This document shows, piece by piece, positions 1-9,093 of a stretch of 64,000 nt of DNA. Position numbers and translations under genes: made by a program. Each line of letters opens with the position of its first letter. Positions within the stretch are counted from its first letter, which is position 1. The notes beneath the pieces were generated by a model. The model was not told the DNA's origin. It did no database searches and worked only from the letters and a program-made list of their open reading frames with translations. Source of the stretch: Lachnospiraceae bacterium (lineage in GTDB: Bacteria; Bacillota; Clostridia; Lachnospirales; Lachnospiraceae); assembly GCA_024403355.1 (NCBI GenBank), contig JAKSRW010000004.1, positions 1 to 64,000 of the forward strand, in the 5' to 3' direction.

Positions 1-260
1 GAAACAGCGGCTTATAGCCGCAGAGCAAACCACCGGCTAAGCCGGTGGTCCTGATATGCAATTTATTCCAATTTCCAATGACGATTTTGCGTCGGTTTCA
101 AGCCGATGTTTTTATTACAGTCGGAGCATGAAAACAACACAAAACCGAAATCAGCGGTGAAAAGGGAATCAGACCGCTAGGGTACGGCATCATCTGTAAT
201 CACCGGGTGTCTCGTCCGGGTGTATGCGGTCCCATCGGAAACATTCATAGGGTTATTATA
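1..260. other. gene-free left edge with stacked palindromes
   Basis: Nothing in 1-428 reads as a gene on either strand. The first 110 bases hold perfect hairpins: GCGGCT/AGCCGC (7-21), a 9-10 bp ACCACCGGCT/AGCCGGTGGT stem (29-49), GACG/CGTC (80-93) and TCGG/CCGA (92-106). Positions 195-226 contain the direct repeat CCGGGTGT twice. The segment is richer in G+C than the AT-rich 260-400 stretch that follows. Such stems resemble the ends of IS200/IS605-type elements or a structured RNA, but no transposase or TnpB remnant could be read on either strand, so the identity is open. Positions 261-428 are AT-rich and should contain the promoter of the next gene; TATACT at 386-391 is a possible -10 without a good -35. 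Confidence 0.4.
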
Positions 261-428
261 CTAATCTTTTCGCTGTTTGTCAAAGTATATTTATAAAGTT
301 TGAATTCTCTTCGATTTTCACATTATTTTCATATTTTTTTCGTTTTTAAAACATAAAAAATCGATATTCTTTTCTTGTACTAAACTATACTAAAGAGAAA
401 GGTCGGTTTTGTCCGTTGGGAAAGTAAT

Positions 429-2852
429 ATGAAAAAGTACATGACTGATATTGCAGTGATCCTGTTGGTGTTTTCACTGATGGTTGGCTGCAGCGATAAG
501 AATACTCAAAATGAATCTAATACTGAATCCCCTGCTAGTATTGATAATCAGGCAGGGGAGAATGTCGGGAATTCTATATATTTTCCGGAGGATGATAACA
601 CAATTTCGTCAGCAGAATCGGACGGTAAAACGAATTCTGACGGTCAGACAGGAAATGACAGTACAAATTCTCAAAACCTTGTTGGACAGGGTGATGCCAC
701 ACAGAATAACAGCAATCAGAACAATGATAGTGGGAATAGTGCTGCCGGCGTATATTCAAAAATATCTGATTATAATCCCTTATCAATAGAATTAAAGAAA
801 AAAGATACGGCGGTTGATTATAATGCTTCAGAATGCACAAGGATTGTTTTTTCGGATTCGGAGGCTGCTATTTCCGGAAATGGAGCCGAATACAGTGAAA
901 TTGATGAAAATGGAAGCAAATGCAGGACAGTGACTATTAATTCGGCGGGAGATTATCTGCTATCCGGAAGCTGTGCAAACGGACGTATCATTATTTCTGC
1001 GGACAAAAAGGATGATGTCCGTCTTATACTGGACGGAATCGATATAAGCTCTTCGACGATGGCAGCTATAATTGCTGAGAACTGTGATAAGCTTATTATT
1101 ACCCTTGCGGATAATTCGACGAATTATTTGAGGGATAAGAGTCCTAAAACAGAAAAAACGGAGGAGGAAGAGGAAGCTGCAGTTACAGATTCCGAGTCTG
1201 AAGAGTCTGAGGAGGATTACCTTACAAGCGGCACAAACGCCGCCATTTATTCAAAGAGTACAATTACAATCAATGGTTCAGGTCAGCTGACAATTAATTC
1301 GGATAATGTAAAAGGTATTTATTCAAAGGACGATATAAGACTCGTGTCAGGTAATATTTCGATTAATTCGGGTGCTGCGGGAATTAAGTGTAAAGACGGA
1401 GTAATAATTGCAGGTGCAGACGTTAATATAAGTTCTCTGGGAGATGCGGTTAAAGCCAGCTCGGATAAGGAAAACAAGGGGTATTTTGTAATAAATTCAG
1501 GCTCGTTAACCGTTAATTCGGAGAAAGACGGAATCTCAGTAAATGGTGATGTTAACATTTTTGCCGGTAAAATAGATATCAGCTGCAGCGGAGGAGAGGC
1601 TAAAAGCCTGCAGGAGGGCTTCGGAAGAAATCCCTGGCAGGGAGCAGGCAGCTCTGATGATTCCTCAGCCGTAAGCTCTAAGGGCATAAAGTCAAAGGGC
1701 GTAATATACATAGAGAACGGCGATATTAGCATTAACACAAATGATGATTCGATTCATGCTGATAATGCTGTTCTTATTGCCGGAGGAACTATAACAGTCT
1801 CTTCGGGAGATGATGGCATTCATGCAGATAATTCAGTTATCATAGATAATGGTACGATTAAGATTAACAAGTCCTATGAGGGCATTGAAGCAGAGAAGAT
1901 TACCATTAATGGTGGCGATATTATGGTTTATTCGAATGATGACGGTATAAATGCCAGCGCAGCGTCTAACTCGGAGGCTAATGGATTTAACAACTTGCCG
2001 GGTGCTAATTTTGATTTTAAGAACTTTAATGTGGATAATACGGATATGAATGCTTTGGATTTCGGTAATATTAATCCAAGTGATTTTGAACCCAAAAATT
2101 TTGACCCGGATTTTGATCCTAATAGTGTAGACCCGGGCAATCTTACTCCGGGAGAGTTTGCTATGGACAGATTTTGGCAGGGAAGGCCGGATATTTCAGA
2201 GGATGAGACTGCTGCATCGTCAGACTCTGAAAGCACGAAAACAGGAGCCGGCAGAAAGCCCGGCAACATGGGAGGCGGCTTCGGATTTGGGGCTTCATCT
2301 AATGCGGTGATTTCTATAACGGGCGGTAATATTTATATTAATGCAAACGGTGACGGTGTAGATTCTAACGGCGCTTTATACATCAGCGGTGGACTGGTAC
2401 TCGTTGACGGTCCTACCGAAAATATGAATTCTGCGGTTGACCATGACGGAACTGCCATTATCAGCGGCGGCGTACTAGTTGCAAGCGGCTCGTCCGGAAT
2501 GATTGAAAACTTTGAGGAGGAATCAACACAGAATGTTCTTATGGTTTATTTTGATAAAAACTATGAAGCAGGTACCGAGATAAATCTTATGCACGGTGAT
2601 GAACTCTTACTGGGCTTCAAGAATGCGAAGAGCTCCGCATGTGTTATGATCAGCTCTCCCAAATTAATTACAGGAGAAAGCTATACTGTTACCGCGAACG
2701 GAGACACGGTATGTGAACTGACTATTAATTCCACAATTACTTCAAATAGTTCAAATACAGGCTTCGGTGGCTTTGGCGGAGGTCACGGTAATTTTAATTC
2801 CGGCAGCTTAGGCGGAAGAGAAAAGAAGAATCGGGAAAATGCCGATAAATAA
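429..2852 (+). CDS. carbohydrate-binding beta-helix lipoprotein (Cthe_2159-like)
   Basis: This is an 807-residue exported lipoprotein. A short hydrophobic signal ends in a VGC lipobox with Cys21 as the lipidated residue, followed by about 75 residues of Asn/Ser/Asp/Gln-rich linker. From about residue 120 onward the sequence repeats short beta-strand coils of the type GDISIN, DDGIHADN, GTIKIN and GGDIMV, which is the pattern of a right-handed parallel beta-helix. This matches the Cthe_2159 family (formerly DUF4353), whose founding member binds cellulose and acidic polysaccharide. An acidic insert lies near residue 240-260, and an Asn/Asp/Phe/Pro-rich insert near 520-580 interrupts the helix. 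The C-terminus is Gly/Phe-rich and then basic. It most likely works at the cell surface in polysaccharide binding. Family assignment is from fold pattern and memory; catalytic activity cannot be read. The start has only a weak GGGAAAG ribosome-binding site. Confidence 0.75.
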   Translation: MKKYMTDIAVILLVFSLMVGCSDKNTQNESNTESPASIDNQAGENVGNSIYFPEDDNTISSAESDGKTNSDGQTGNDSTNSQNLVGQGDATQNNSNQNNDSGNSAAGVYSKISDYNPLSIELKKKDTAVDYNASECTRIVFSDSEAAISGNGAEYSEIDENGSKCRTVTINSAGDYLLSGSCANGRIIISADKKDDVRLILDGIDISSSTMAAIIAENCDKLIITLADNSTNYLRDKSPKTEKTEEEEEAAVTDSESEESEEDYLTSGTNAAIYSKSTITINGSGQLTINSDNVKGIYSKDDIRLVSGNISINSGAAGIKCKDGVIIAGADVNISSLGDAVKASSDKENKGYFVINSGSLTVNSEKDGISVNGDVNIFAGKIDISCSGGEAKSLQEGFGRNPWQGAGSSDDSSAVSSKGIKSKGVIYIENGDISINTNDDSIHADNAVLIAGGTITVSSGDDGIHADNSVIIDNGTIKINKSYEGIEAEKITINGGDIMVYSNDDGINASAASNSEANGFNNLPGANFDFKNFNVDNTDMNALDFGNINPSDFEPKNFDPDFDPNSVDPGNLTPGEFAMDRFWQGRPDISEDETAASSDSESTKTGAGRKPGNMGGGFGFGASSNAVISITGGNIYINANGDGVDSNGALYISGGLVLVDGPTENMNSAVDHDGTAIISGGVLVASGSSGMIENFEEESTQNVLMVYFDKNYEAGTEINLMHGDELLLGFKNAKSSACVMISSPKLITGESYTVTANGDTVCELTINSTITSNSSNTGFGGFGGGHGNFNSGSLGGREKKNRENADK

Positions 2853-2870
2853 GAGTATAAAAATAAAATA

Positions 2871-2899
2871 TTGACAATATATAACGAAATGAGTATACT
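2871..2899 (+). promoter_or_regulatory. sigma-A promoter of the peptide ABC operon
   Basis: TTGACA (2871-2876) and TATACT (2894-2899) are separated by exactly 17 bp, a near-perfect housekeeping promoter. The transcript would begin near 2906 and carries a small 5' hairpin ACAGGT/ACCTGT (2919-2934) just ahead of the AAGGAG ribosome-binding site of the binding-protein gene. It separates this operon from the lipoprotein gene upstream. Confidence 0.8.
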
Positions 2900-2958
2900 T
2901 CAAGCTGTAAATAACAAGACAGGTTTATACCTGTAATAACCAAAAGGAGAATAGTATC

Positions 2959-4488
2959 ATGAAAAAAGTACTTCTGTTCATGATGCTGCTGGTTGCTTCG
3001 ATGGCATTTTGCGCATGCAAAAGCAATACGGAGGAAACGGTCAATACCGATGGTTCAGTTAGTTACGGAGGAGAAATAGTAGTAGGTATCACCCAGGATT
3101 TAGATAGTCTTGACCCACATAAGGCAGTTGCGGCAGGAACGAAGGAAGTTCTGTATAACATTTTTGAAGGCCTGATTAAGGTTGATGAGAATGGAAATTT
3201 TGTTCCTGCGGTTGCAGAATCCTATGCAATTTCAGAGGATGGTCTGAAGTACAACTTCGTACTCAGAAAGAATGTGAAATTCCATAACGGAAAGACTGTA
3301 ACAGCAGACGATGTTATATATTCGTTAAATCGCATTGCCGGTAAGCTTGAGACTTCCGATCCTGAAGTCTTAGTTTTATCGGCTTTTTCTATTATCTCCG
3401 AAATTAACAAAACTGAAAATGGTGTTGAAGTAGTTTTAAGTGAGCCAAACAGCGAAATGCTTGGTTTCTTCACCTGCAGTATCATACCCTGTGACTACAA
3501 TGAGCAGTCAACAAAGCCGGTCGGAACCGGTCCCTTTAAGTTCGTATCCTACGAGCCTCTTGTAAGCTTCGTAGTTGAGAAGAACGCAGATTATTATGTA
3601 AACGGTGTTCCTTATCTTGATAAGGTAAATTTCAAGATTACAACAGGTACAGATGCGGCATTCCTTGAGCTTATGGCAGGAAGCATCGACCTTTTCCCTT
3701 ATTTAACCAATGAGCAGGCAGTACAGCTCAACGGTAAATTTGATATTATGGACGGAACCATGAACCTTGTTCAGGCTCTTTTCCTTAACAATGCCGAGAA
3801 GCCCTTTGATGATATCAGAGTACGTCAGGCTATCTGCTATGCACTTGACAGACAGGAGATTCTGAATGTCGTTGCAGGCGGAAAGGGCGAGATTGTCGGA
3901 ACAAATATGTTCCCCAGCTTCGAGAAGTATTATGATAAGTCACTTGTATCAAATTATAATTACGATCTCGAGAAGGCTAAGTCACTTTTGAAGGAGGCCG
4001 GCTATGCTGAAGGTCTTTCATTTACTGTTACAGTTCCTTCAAACTATGATTTCCATGTAAAGACAGCACAGGTTATTGTTTCACAGCTTGCAAAGGCAGG
4101 AATTGATGCAAAGATTAAACTTGTTGAATGGGCTACATGGCTTTCGGATGTTTACACAGGCAGACAGTTTGAGACAACAGTTATCGGTCTTGATTCAAAG
4201 CTTGCACCTTCAGATGTTTTGAGATTCTATCCCACAACATCATCAAAGAACTTTATGAACTACTCAAATGCACAGTTTGATGAGTTATTTGAGAAGGCTA
4301 AGCAGGCCACAGATGAGAACGAGAAGGCAGGCTACTACAAGCAGTGTGAGAAGCTTCTTACAGAGGATGCGGCTTCTGCGTATATCCAGAGTCCCGCACA
4401 GCTTGTTGCGGTTAATCCCAAGCTCGGCGGCTACAAGTTCTATCCTATCTATGTTCAGGATATGAGCACTATTTATTTCAAAAAATAA
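2959..4488 (+). CDS. ABC importer substrate-binding lipoprotein, family 5 (peptide/nickel type)
   Basis: The 509-residue product is an extracytoplasmic solute-binding protein of family 5 (OppA/DppA/NikA type). It has a signal peptide with a lipobox ending at Cys20 and the family hallmarks: an early stretch with GITQDLDSLDPHKA, then DENGNFVPAVAESYAIS, FHNGKTVTADDVIYSLNRI, GTGPFKF and the late FDDIRVRQAICYALDR motif. The ligand is probably an oligopeptide, but family 5 also binds nickel, sugars and other solutes, so the substrate is unknown. It is the first gene of an operon with the permease and the permease/ATPase fusion that follow, with its own strong promoter and an AAGGAG ribosome-binding site. 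A 26-nt gap separates it from the next gene. Confidence 0.9.
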   Translation: MKKVLLFMMLLVASMAFCACKSNTEETVNTDGSVSYGGEIVVGITQDLDSLDPHKAVAAGTKEVLYNIFEGLIKVDENGNFVPAVAESYAISEDGLKYNFVLRKNVKFHNGKTVTADDVIYSLNRIAGKLETSDPEVLVLSAFSIISEINKTENGVEVVLSEPNSEMLGFFTCSIIPCDYNEQSTKPVGTGPFKFVSYEPLVSFVVEKNADYYVNGVPYLDKVNFKITTGTDAAFLELMAGSIDLFPYLTNEQAVQLNGKFDIMDGTMNLVQALFLNNAEKPFDDIRVRQAICYALDRQEILNVVAGGKGEIVGTNMFPSFEKYYDKSLVSNYNYDLEKAKSLLKEAGYAEGLSFTVTVPSNYDFHVKTAQVIVSQLAKAGIDAKIKLVEWATWLSDVYTGRQFETTVIGLDSKLAPSDVLRFYPTTSSKNFMNYSNAQFDELFEKAKQATDENEKAGYYKQCEKLLTEDAASAYIQSPAQLVAVNPKLGGYKFYPIYVQDMSTIYFKK

Positions 4489-4514
4489 AATTTAATACGG
4501 AAGGAGGAAAGAAG

Positions 4515-5450
4515 ATGAATTACTACGTTAAGAAGTTGATTTCATTTGTGCTCACATTGTTTTGTGTAGCCTTACTTTCCTTCTTCCTTTTTCAAATTAT
4601 TCCGGGAGATGCGGCTGTATCCAAGCTTGGAACCGATGCCACGGCGGAGCAGATAGCAGAGCTCAGAGCCGAATACGGCTATGATCAAAATATAGTTGTT
4701 AGGTTTTTCTCATGGCTTGGTGGTGTTTTTACCGGTGATTTGGGAGTGTCGATAAAATATGGTCCGATTACCGTATCGGAGCTTATCGGTCAGAGGCTGC
4801 CTGTTACGCTCTGGCTCGGACTTTTATCAATTTTGATGATTACCGTATTATCTATTCCTATCGGACTTATCTGTGCAAAGAAGCCCGGAGGAATTGTAGA
4901 TAAGGTTTCTGACTGGATTTCGCTTGTATTTATGGCGGTGCCTTCATTTGTACAGGGCATCCTGATTACACTTTTGTTCGGAATTATTCTGAACCTTTTT
5001 GTTCCGGGAAGATATACAAGTCCCGGAGACGGTTTCCGGGAGTTTATACAGGGTCTTTTCTTCCCCGCTCTTGCGGTAGCTATTCCCAAAATAGCGATGA
5101 CGGTTAAATTTATGAAAACCTCCGTTAAAAAAGAGCTGAAGCTTGATTATGTCAGAACGGCTAAGGCAAAGGGCAACTCGCAGAACGGAATTATGTGGAA
5201 GCATGTTTTGAAGAATTCCCTGCTTCCCGTTATTACCTTTATCGGTCTGATTGTAGCAGAGGTTATGGCCGGAAGTATTATGGTTGAAAAGGTTTTCAAC
5301 CTGCCGGGTCTTGGCCTTTTACTTGTTAATTCTATCGCAAATCGTGATTTCAATGTCGTCCAGGCAATAGTAATGTATATCGCGATAATTGTTATAACGG
5401 TCAATTTCCTTGTGGATATCATTTATAAGCTGATTGATCCGAGAACTTAA
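4515..5450 (+). CDS. peptide/nickel-type ABC permease, DppB/OppB family
   Basis: The 311-residue inner-membrane protein has the classical DppB layout: an N-terminal membrane segment (about 9-29), a conserved extracellular loop containing FFSWLGGVFTGDLG, and then about five further membrane segments. The cytoplasmic EAA-type coupling loop is visible near residues 210-240 (DYVRTAKAKGNSQNGIMWKH followed by a VLKNSLLP segment), which docks on the ATPase. Length is normal for the family. The start is supported by GGAAGGAGG directly upstream. It should form a heterodimeric channel with the permease domain at the N-terminus of the next product. Confidence 0.92.
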   Translation: MNYYVKKLISFVLTLFCVALLSFFLFQIIPGDAAVSKLGTDATAEQIAELRAEYGYDQNIVVRFFSWLGGVFTGDLGVSIKYGPITVSELIGQRLPVTLWLGLLSILMITVLSIPIGLICAKKPGGIVDKVSDWISLVFMAVPSFVQGILITLLFGIILNLFVPGRYTSPGDGFREFIQGLFFPALAVAIPKIAMTVKFMKTSVKKELKLDYVRTAKAKGNSQNGIMWKHVLKNSLLPVITFIGLIVAEVMAGSIMVEKVFNLPGLGLLLVNSIANRDFNVVQAIVMYIAIIVITVNFLVDIIYKLIDPRT

Positions 5451-5502
5451 TTAAAAATACTCTGACTTAAAATGAAAAATCTGACGGAGAGGAGGAAAGA
5501 AA

Positions 5503-7956
5503 ATGCAGCAGCTTAAATACAAAAAAGTGAATATTAGCATGCTAGTGGGCATTTTCCTGACTCTTCTTGTGGCTTTACCGGTTCTGGTAAGCCTTGTCTG
5601 GCAAATATATGACCCGAATGAGATTAATTATTCGATGCTTTTGCAGTCACCTTCCTTTTCTCATATTTTCGGAACGGATGACTACGGACGTGATATATAC
5701 AGCCGTGTAATGAACGGTGCTGCCATTACCTTTGCCATTTCACTTTTTACCGTGGCGGCAGGTGCAGCTATAGGAACTCTTGTCGGTGCACTGACCGGAT
5801 ATTTCGGCGGTGTAGTGGACGAGGTATTGATGAGAGTCAATGACTGTCTGGCTTCATTCCCGAGTATTCTGCTGGCTTTAGTGGTTGTGAGCCTTCTTGA
5901 TAAGGGTACCTGGAATATCTGCATAGCTTTAGGACTCGTTTTTATTCCGAGCTTTGCGCGAATTATGCGTGCCGAATTCTTAAAGGAACGTAACAAGGAT
6001 TATGTGCTTAATGCCAGACTGATGGGAGCAGACCATCTTCGTATCATCTTTGTACATATTCTGCCTAATACCTTACCGATTCTTTTTTCGTCAATGCTGG
6101 TGGGACTTAACAATGCGGTACTGGCGGAGGCAGGTCTGTCATATCTGGGACTTGGCGTACAGCCGCCCGACCCCAGCCTCGGCCGTATGCTTTCAGAGGC
6201 GAAAACCTTTATTTTCGGGGCACCCTGGTATGAAATCAGTACATGCCTTGTAATGATTATTTTTATTCTCGGAATTACCATAATCAGTGAAAATATCGGT
6301 GTTTCGGGCATTAATCTGGCTCATGTTAAGAAAAGAATTGCGAAGCTGCATGAAAATGAACTTGAAGCGGCAGCTTCCTGCGCTAATGCGGGCGAGCTTT
6401 GTAAGCATCCGGTTCTTTCTGTGAAAAATCTTGAGGTGGGCTTTATCGAGGACAGCGGAATTGATGAAACAATTCATTCTGTCAGCTTTGACCTTGAGAA
6501 GGGCGAGATACTCGGTGTGGTAGGCGAGTCAGGCTCAGGTAAGAGTCTTACCGCAATGAGTATTATGGGAATATTGTCGGAAAAGGCAGTTATTACCGGC
6601 GGCAGTATTTTACTTGATAAGGAATGCTTTTCGTCGGTTAAATATGATTCGGATGATTTGAAATTTAATGAGGAGGGCTATGCCGACCTTACCGTAATTC
6701 CGGAAAATATATACAGAAGGCTTCGCGGCGGCAAGCTGGCATATGTATTTCAGGAGCCAATGACCAGTCTGAATCCTGTGCAGAAGATAGGCGTGCAGAT
6801 TGATGAAATCCTTGATATACATGCTGCCGATATGCCTGAGGACGAGCAGAAAAGACTTGTGCTTGAGGCAATGAAGGATACAGGACTTCATGAGGTGGAA
6901 AAGCTTTATGATATGTATCCTCATGAGCTGAGCGGAGGTATGCGCCAGCGTGTAATCATTGCAATGGCACTTGTTGCGAGAGCCGAGATTATCATAGCGG
7001 ATGAACCGACCACTGCACTTGATGCAAATGTGGCGGATGTAATACTTGATATTTTTAAGAAAATCAATAAAAAATACGGCTGTTCTATTATCATTATTTC
7101 ACATGACCTGCGTGTAATCGGAAGGCTTGCAAACAGGGCTTTGATTATGCAGAAGGGAAGAATCGCAGAGATAATTGATGTGGACGAAGGTAAAAGCAGC
7201 TTTGCAAAGCCTCAGACCGAATACGGTAAAAGGCTGTTAAATGCGGCATTTACGACAAAATCCTTCCTTGAGGAATCAGGTGAAGGCAGCAAAGAAAGTA
7301 TTGTAGAGCTTGATAAGCTGAGCGTATTTTACAAAAACAGAAAGAACTCTGATGAGAAGCTTAGAAAGGTTATCGATAATGTATCGCTTAAGCTTATTAA
7401 GGGGCAGACCACAGGCTTTGTGGGAGAAAGCGGCTGCGGAAAAACAACGCTTGTAAAGGCTATTGCAGGACTTCAAAAGTATACCGAAGGAACTATAAAG
7501 CTCAACTGCAAGCACCCGGCGATGGTATTCCAGGACCCCTATTCGAGTCTGAATCCGGCCTTTACGGTCGAAAGAATACTGCGTGAACCGCTTATTCTTC
7601 AAAACAGAGGCAGCAGTGAAAAGCTCAGTAAAGAGCAGATGCATGAAATAATAGTCGGCATGCTTAAGGAGACTGAGCTGGAAGAGGAGATTGCCTCAAG
7701 AAGTATAAATGAGCTCTCCGGCGGTCAGAGGCAGCGTATTGCGATAGCGCTGACGCTCATATTGAAGCGTGAGCTTATAATCCTTGATGAGCCTGTTTCT
7801 GCGCTGGACGTTACCATTCAGGAACAGATTCTGGAGCTTCTTATGAAGCTGAAAAAAGAGTTCGGACTTACGTATATTCTCATTTCACACGATGAAAGAT
7901 TAGTTGCAAGAATTTGTGACAGGGTTTATAATGTTAAAAACGGACACTGTACATAA
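5503..7956 (+). CDS. fused DppC permease + DppD + DppF ATPases of a peptide-type ABC importer
   Basis: This 817-residue protein joins three parts that are normally separate genes. Residues 1-280 are a DppC/OppC-type permease with the early HIFGTDDYGRDIYSR motif and an EAA loop (YVLNARLMGADHLRI). Residues about 305-560 are a first ABC ATPase with Walker A GESGSGKS (about 341-348), FQEPMTSLNP Q-loop, signature LSGGMRQR and Walker B IIIADEPTTALD. Residues about 575-817 are a second ATPase with Walker A GESGCGKT (about 641-648), FQDPYSSLNP, LSGGQRQR and LIILDEPVSALD. The reading frame is uninterrupted across both joins, so this is a true fusion and not a frameshift. The second ATPase ends short after its H-loop and lacks the usual C-terminal oligopeptide (oligo_HPY) tail. 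Together with the preceding gene it would give a complete importer from three polypeptides including the binding protein. AGGAGG precedes the start. Confidence 0.9.
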   Translation: MQQLKYKKVNISMLVGIFLTLLVALPVLVSLVWQIYDPNEINYSMLLQSPSFSHIFGTDDYGRDIYSRVMNGAAITFAISLFTVAAGAAIGTLVGALTGYFGGVVDEVLMRVNDCLASFPSILLALVVVSLLDKGTWNICIALGLVFIPSFARIMRAEFLKERNKDYVLNARLMGADHLRIIFVHILPNTLPILFSSMLVGLNNAVLAEAGLSYLGLGVQPPDPSLGRMLSEAKTFIFGAPWYEISTCLVMIIFILGITIISENIGVSGINLAHVKKRIAKLHENELEAAASCANAGELCKHPVLSVKNLEVGFIEDSGIDETIHSVSFDLEKGEILGVVGESGSGKSLTAMSIMGILSEKAVITGGSILLDKECFSSVKYDSDDLKFNEEGYADLTVIPENIYRRLRGGKLAYVFQEPMTSLNPVQKIGVQIDEILDIHAADMPEDEQKRLVLEAMKDTGLHEVEKLYDMYPHELSGGMRQRVIIAMALVARAEIIIADEPTTALDANVADVILDIFKKINKKYGCSIIIISHDLRVIGRLANRALIMQKGRIAEIIDVDEGKSSFAKPQTEYGKRLLNAAFTTKSFLEESGEGSKESIVELDKLSVFYKNRKNSDEKLRKVIDNVSLKLIKGQTTGFVGESGCGKTTLVKAIAGLQKYTEGTIKLNCKHPAMVFQDPYSSLNPAFTVERILREPLILQNRGSSEKLSKEQMHEIIVGMLKETELEEEIASRSINELSGGQRQRIAIALTLILKRELIILDEPVSALDVTIQEQILELLMKLKKEFGLTYILISHDERLVARICDRVYNVKNGHCT

Positions 7957-7988
7957 GGCCATCCGGTGTTAATCGGACGGCCTTTTTT
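7955..7988 (+). terminator. intrinsic terminator after the peptide ABC operon
   Basis: An AAGGCC...GGCCTT stem with an inner ATCCG/CGGA pairing is followed by TTTTTT and overlaps the stop codon of the fusion gene. It ends the operon before the sugar-sensing genes. Confidence 0.8.
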
Positions 7989-8019
7989 GATAGCTGCTTG
8001 GGAAAGGTATAGCTTTTAT

Positions 8020-9048
8020 ATGAAAAAACGTATCAGTACATTCTGGATGCTGATTGTCAGCGGAATATTCCTGGTGGGAATGGTAGCATTCAGCCTTTTA
8101 TACATTCGTTTTTCGAATAGCCGGAAAAATATTGCTTCTAACGAGAAGTATTCCTCGTATTATGCAATGATCTGCGACGATAATGAAAGCTCTTTTGTTC
8201 GTGCGGTATATGAGAGCGCGGCGGATAAGGGGCGTGAAGACGGGATATTTGTTGAGCTTATGGGTGAAAATCTCTCCAGAAAATACTCAAAAGAGGATTA
8301 TATGGAGATTGCCATTGCTTCGGGCGTGAACGGGATTATTGTGGAGGCGGATGACAGTCCGAAAATGACTGAGCTTATAAATGAAGCGATGTCAAAGGAT
8401 ATCCCAGTGGTCACTCTGTTTTCGGACAGCCCGGCATCAAACCGCTGCAGCTTTGTCGGAATCAGTTTTTACAATCTTGGCTGTGAATACGGTGAACAGA
8501 TTAACAAATTGATTGATGAAAAGGATTTTACCTATGATAAAATCAAGGTTACGGTTCTTGTTAGCTCATCTGAGGCCGATAATGCACAGAATCTTGTTTA
8601 TACGGCCCTGAAGGAAACGGTGGATAAAAACGCACCCTACAGAAAGACTTCGAAGCCCGTGGAAATCCGAGTTGTTTCAGTTGATACCACAAACAGCTTT
8701 TCAGTCGAAGAATCCCTGAGAAATCTTTTTATTACTGCCAGGGATGAGGTATCGGACATAATTGTATGCCTTGAGGAGCAGGAGACGGAAAGCTGCTATC
8801 AGGCAGTTGTAGATTACAACAAGGTTGGTGAGGTTACAATACTTGGTTATTTTGATTCGCAGACAATACTTAAGGCCATCGAGCGAAATGTAATTCATTC
8901 TACGATGTCTGTAAATACAAAGCAGATGGGATACGCCTGTGTGGATGCGATTTCGGAGTATAAAAAGCTCGGCTATACAAGCCAGTATGTAGCTACCGAT
9001 CTTACGTTGATTAACCAGGTAAATGTAAATCGTTACATAGAGGATTAG
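8020..9048 (+). CDS. membrane-tethered periplasmic-binding-protein-like sugar sensor (XylFII-like)
   Basis: The 342-residue product begins with a short basic stretch and one uncleaved-looking membrane segment (about residues 8-28, no lipobox), then a periplasmic-binding-protein fold of the Peripla_BP_4 / RbsB type (IASGVNGIIVEADDSP, DIPVVTLFSD, later VTILGYFDSQ). It is followed directly by a LytS/YesM kinase and a YesN regulator. This arrangement matches the xylose-sensing XylFII-LytS-YesN systems of clostridia, where an anchored binding protein presents the sugar state to the kinase. I place the start at the ATG at 8020, after GGGAAAGG, because the open frame upstream runs through the preceding terminator. 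The real ligand is not deducible. Confidence 0.8.
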   Translation: MKKRISTFWMLIVSGIFLVGMVAFSLLYIRFSNSRKNIASNEKYSSYYAMICDDNESSFVRAVYESAADKGREDGIFVELMGENLSRKYSKEDYMEIAIASGVNGIIVEADDSPKMTELINEAMSKDIPVVTLFSDSPASNRCSFVGISFYNLGCEYGEQINKLIDEKDFTYDKIKVTVLVSSSEADNAQNLVYTALKETVDKNAPYRKTSKPVEIRVVSVDTTNSFSVEESLRNLFITARDEVSDIIVCLEEQETESCYQAVVDYNKVGEVTILGYFDSQTILKAIERNVIHSTMSVNTKQMGYACVDAISEYKKLGYTSQYVATDLTLINQVNVNRYIED

Positions 9049-9093
9049 CAAAGGCAAAGAGGAAGGAAATCCGGCAAAACGGATCAGGTTCAG

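Noticed and set aside
1319..1738. Long antisense open frames within coding regions, such as this one in the beta-helix gene
   Set aside because: They mirror the codon bias of the sense gene, have no ribosome-binding sites and give low-complexity products without homology patterns.
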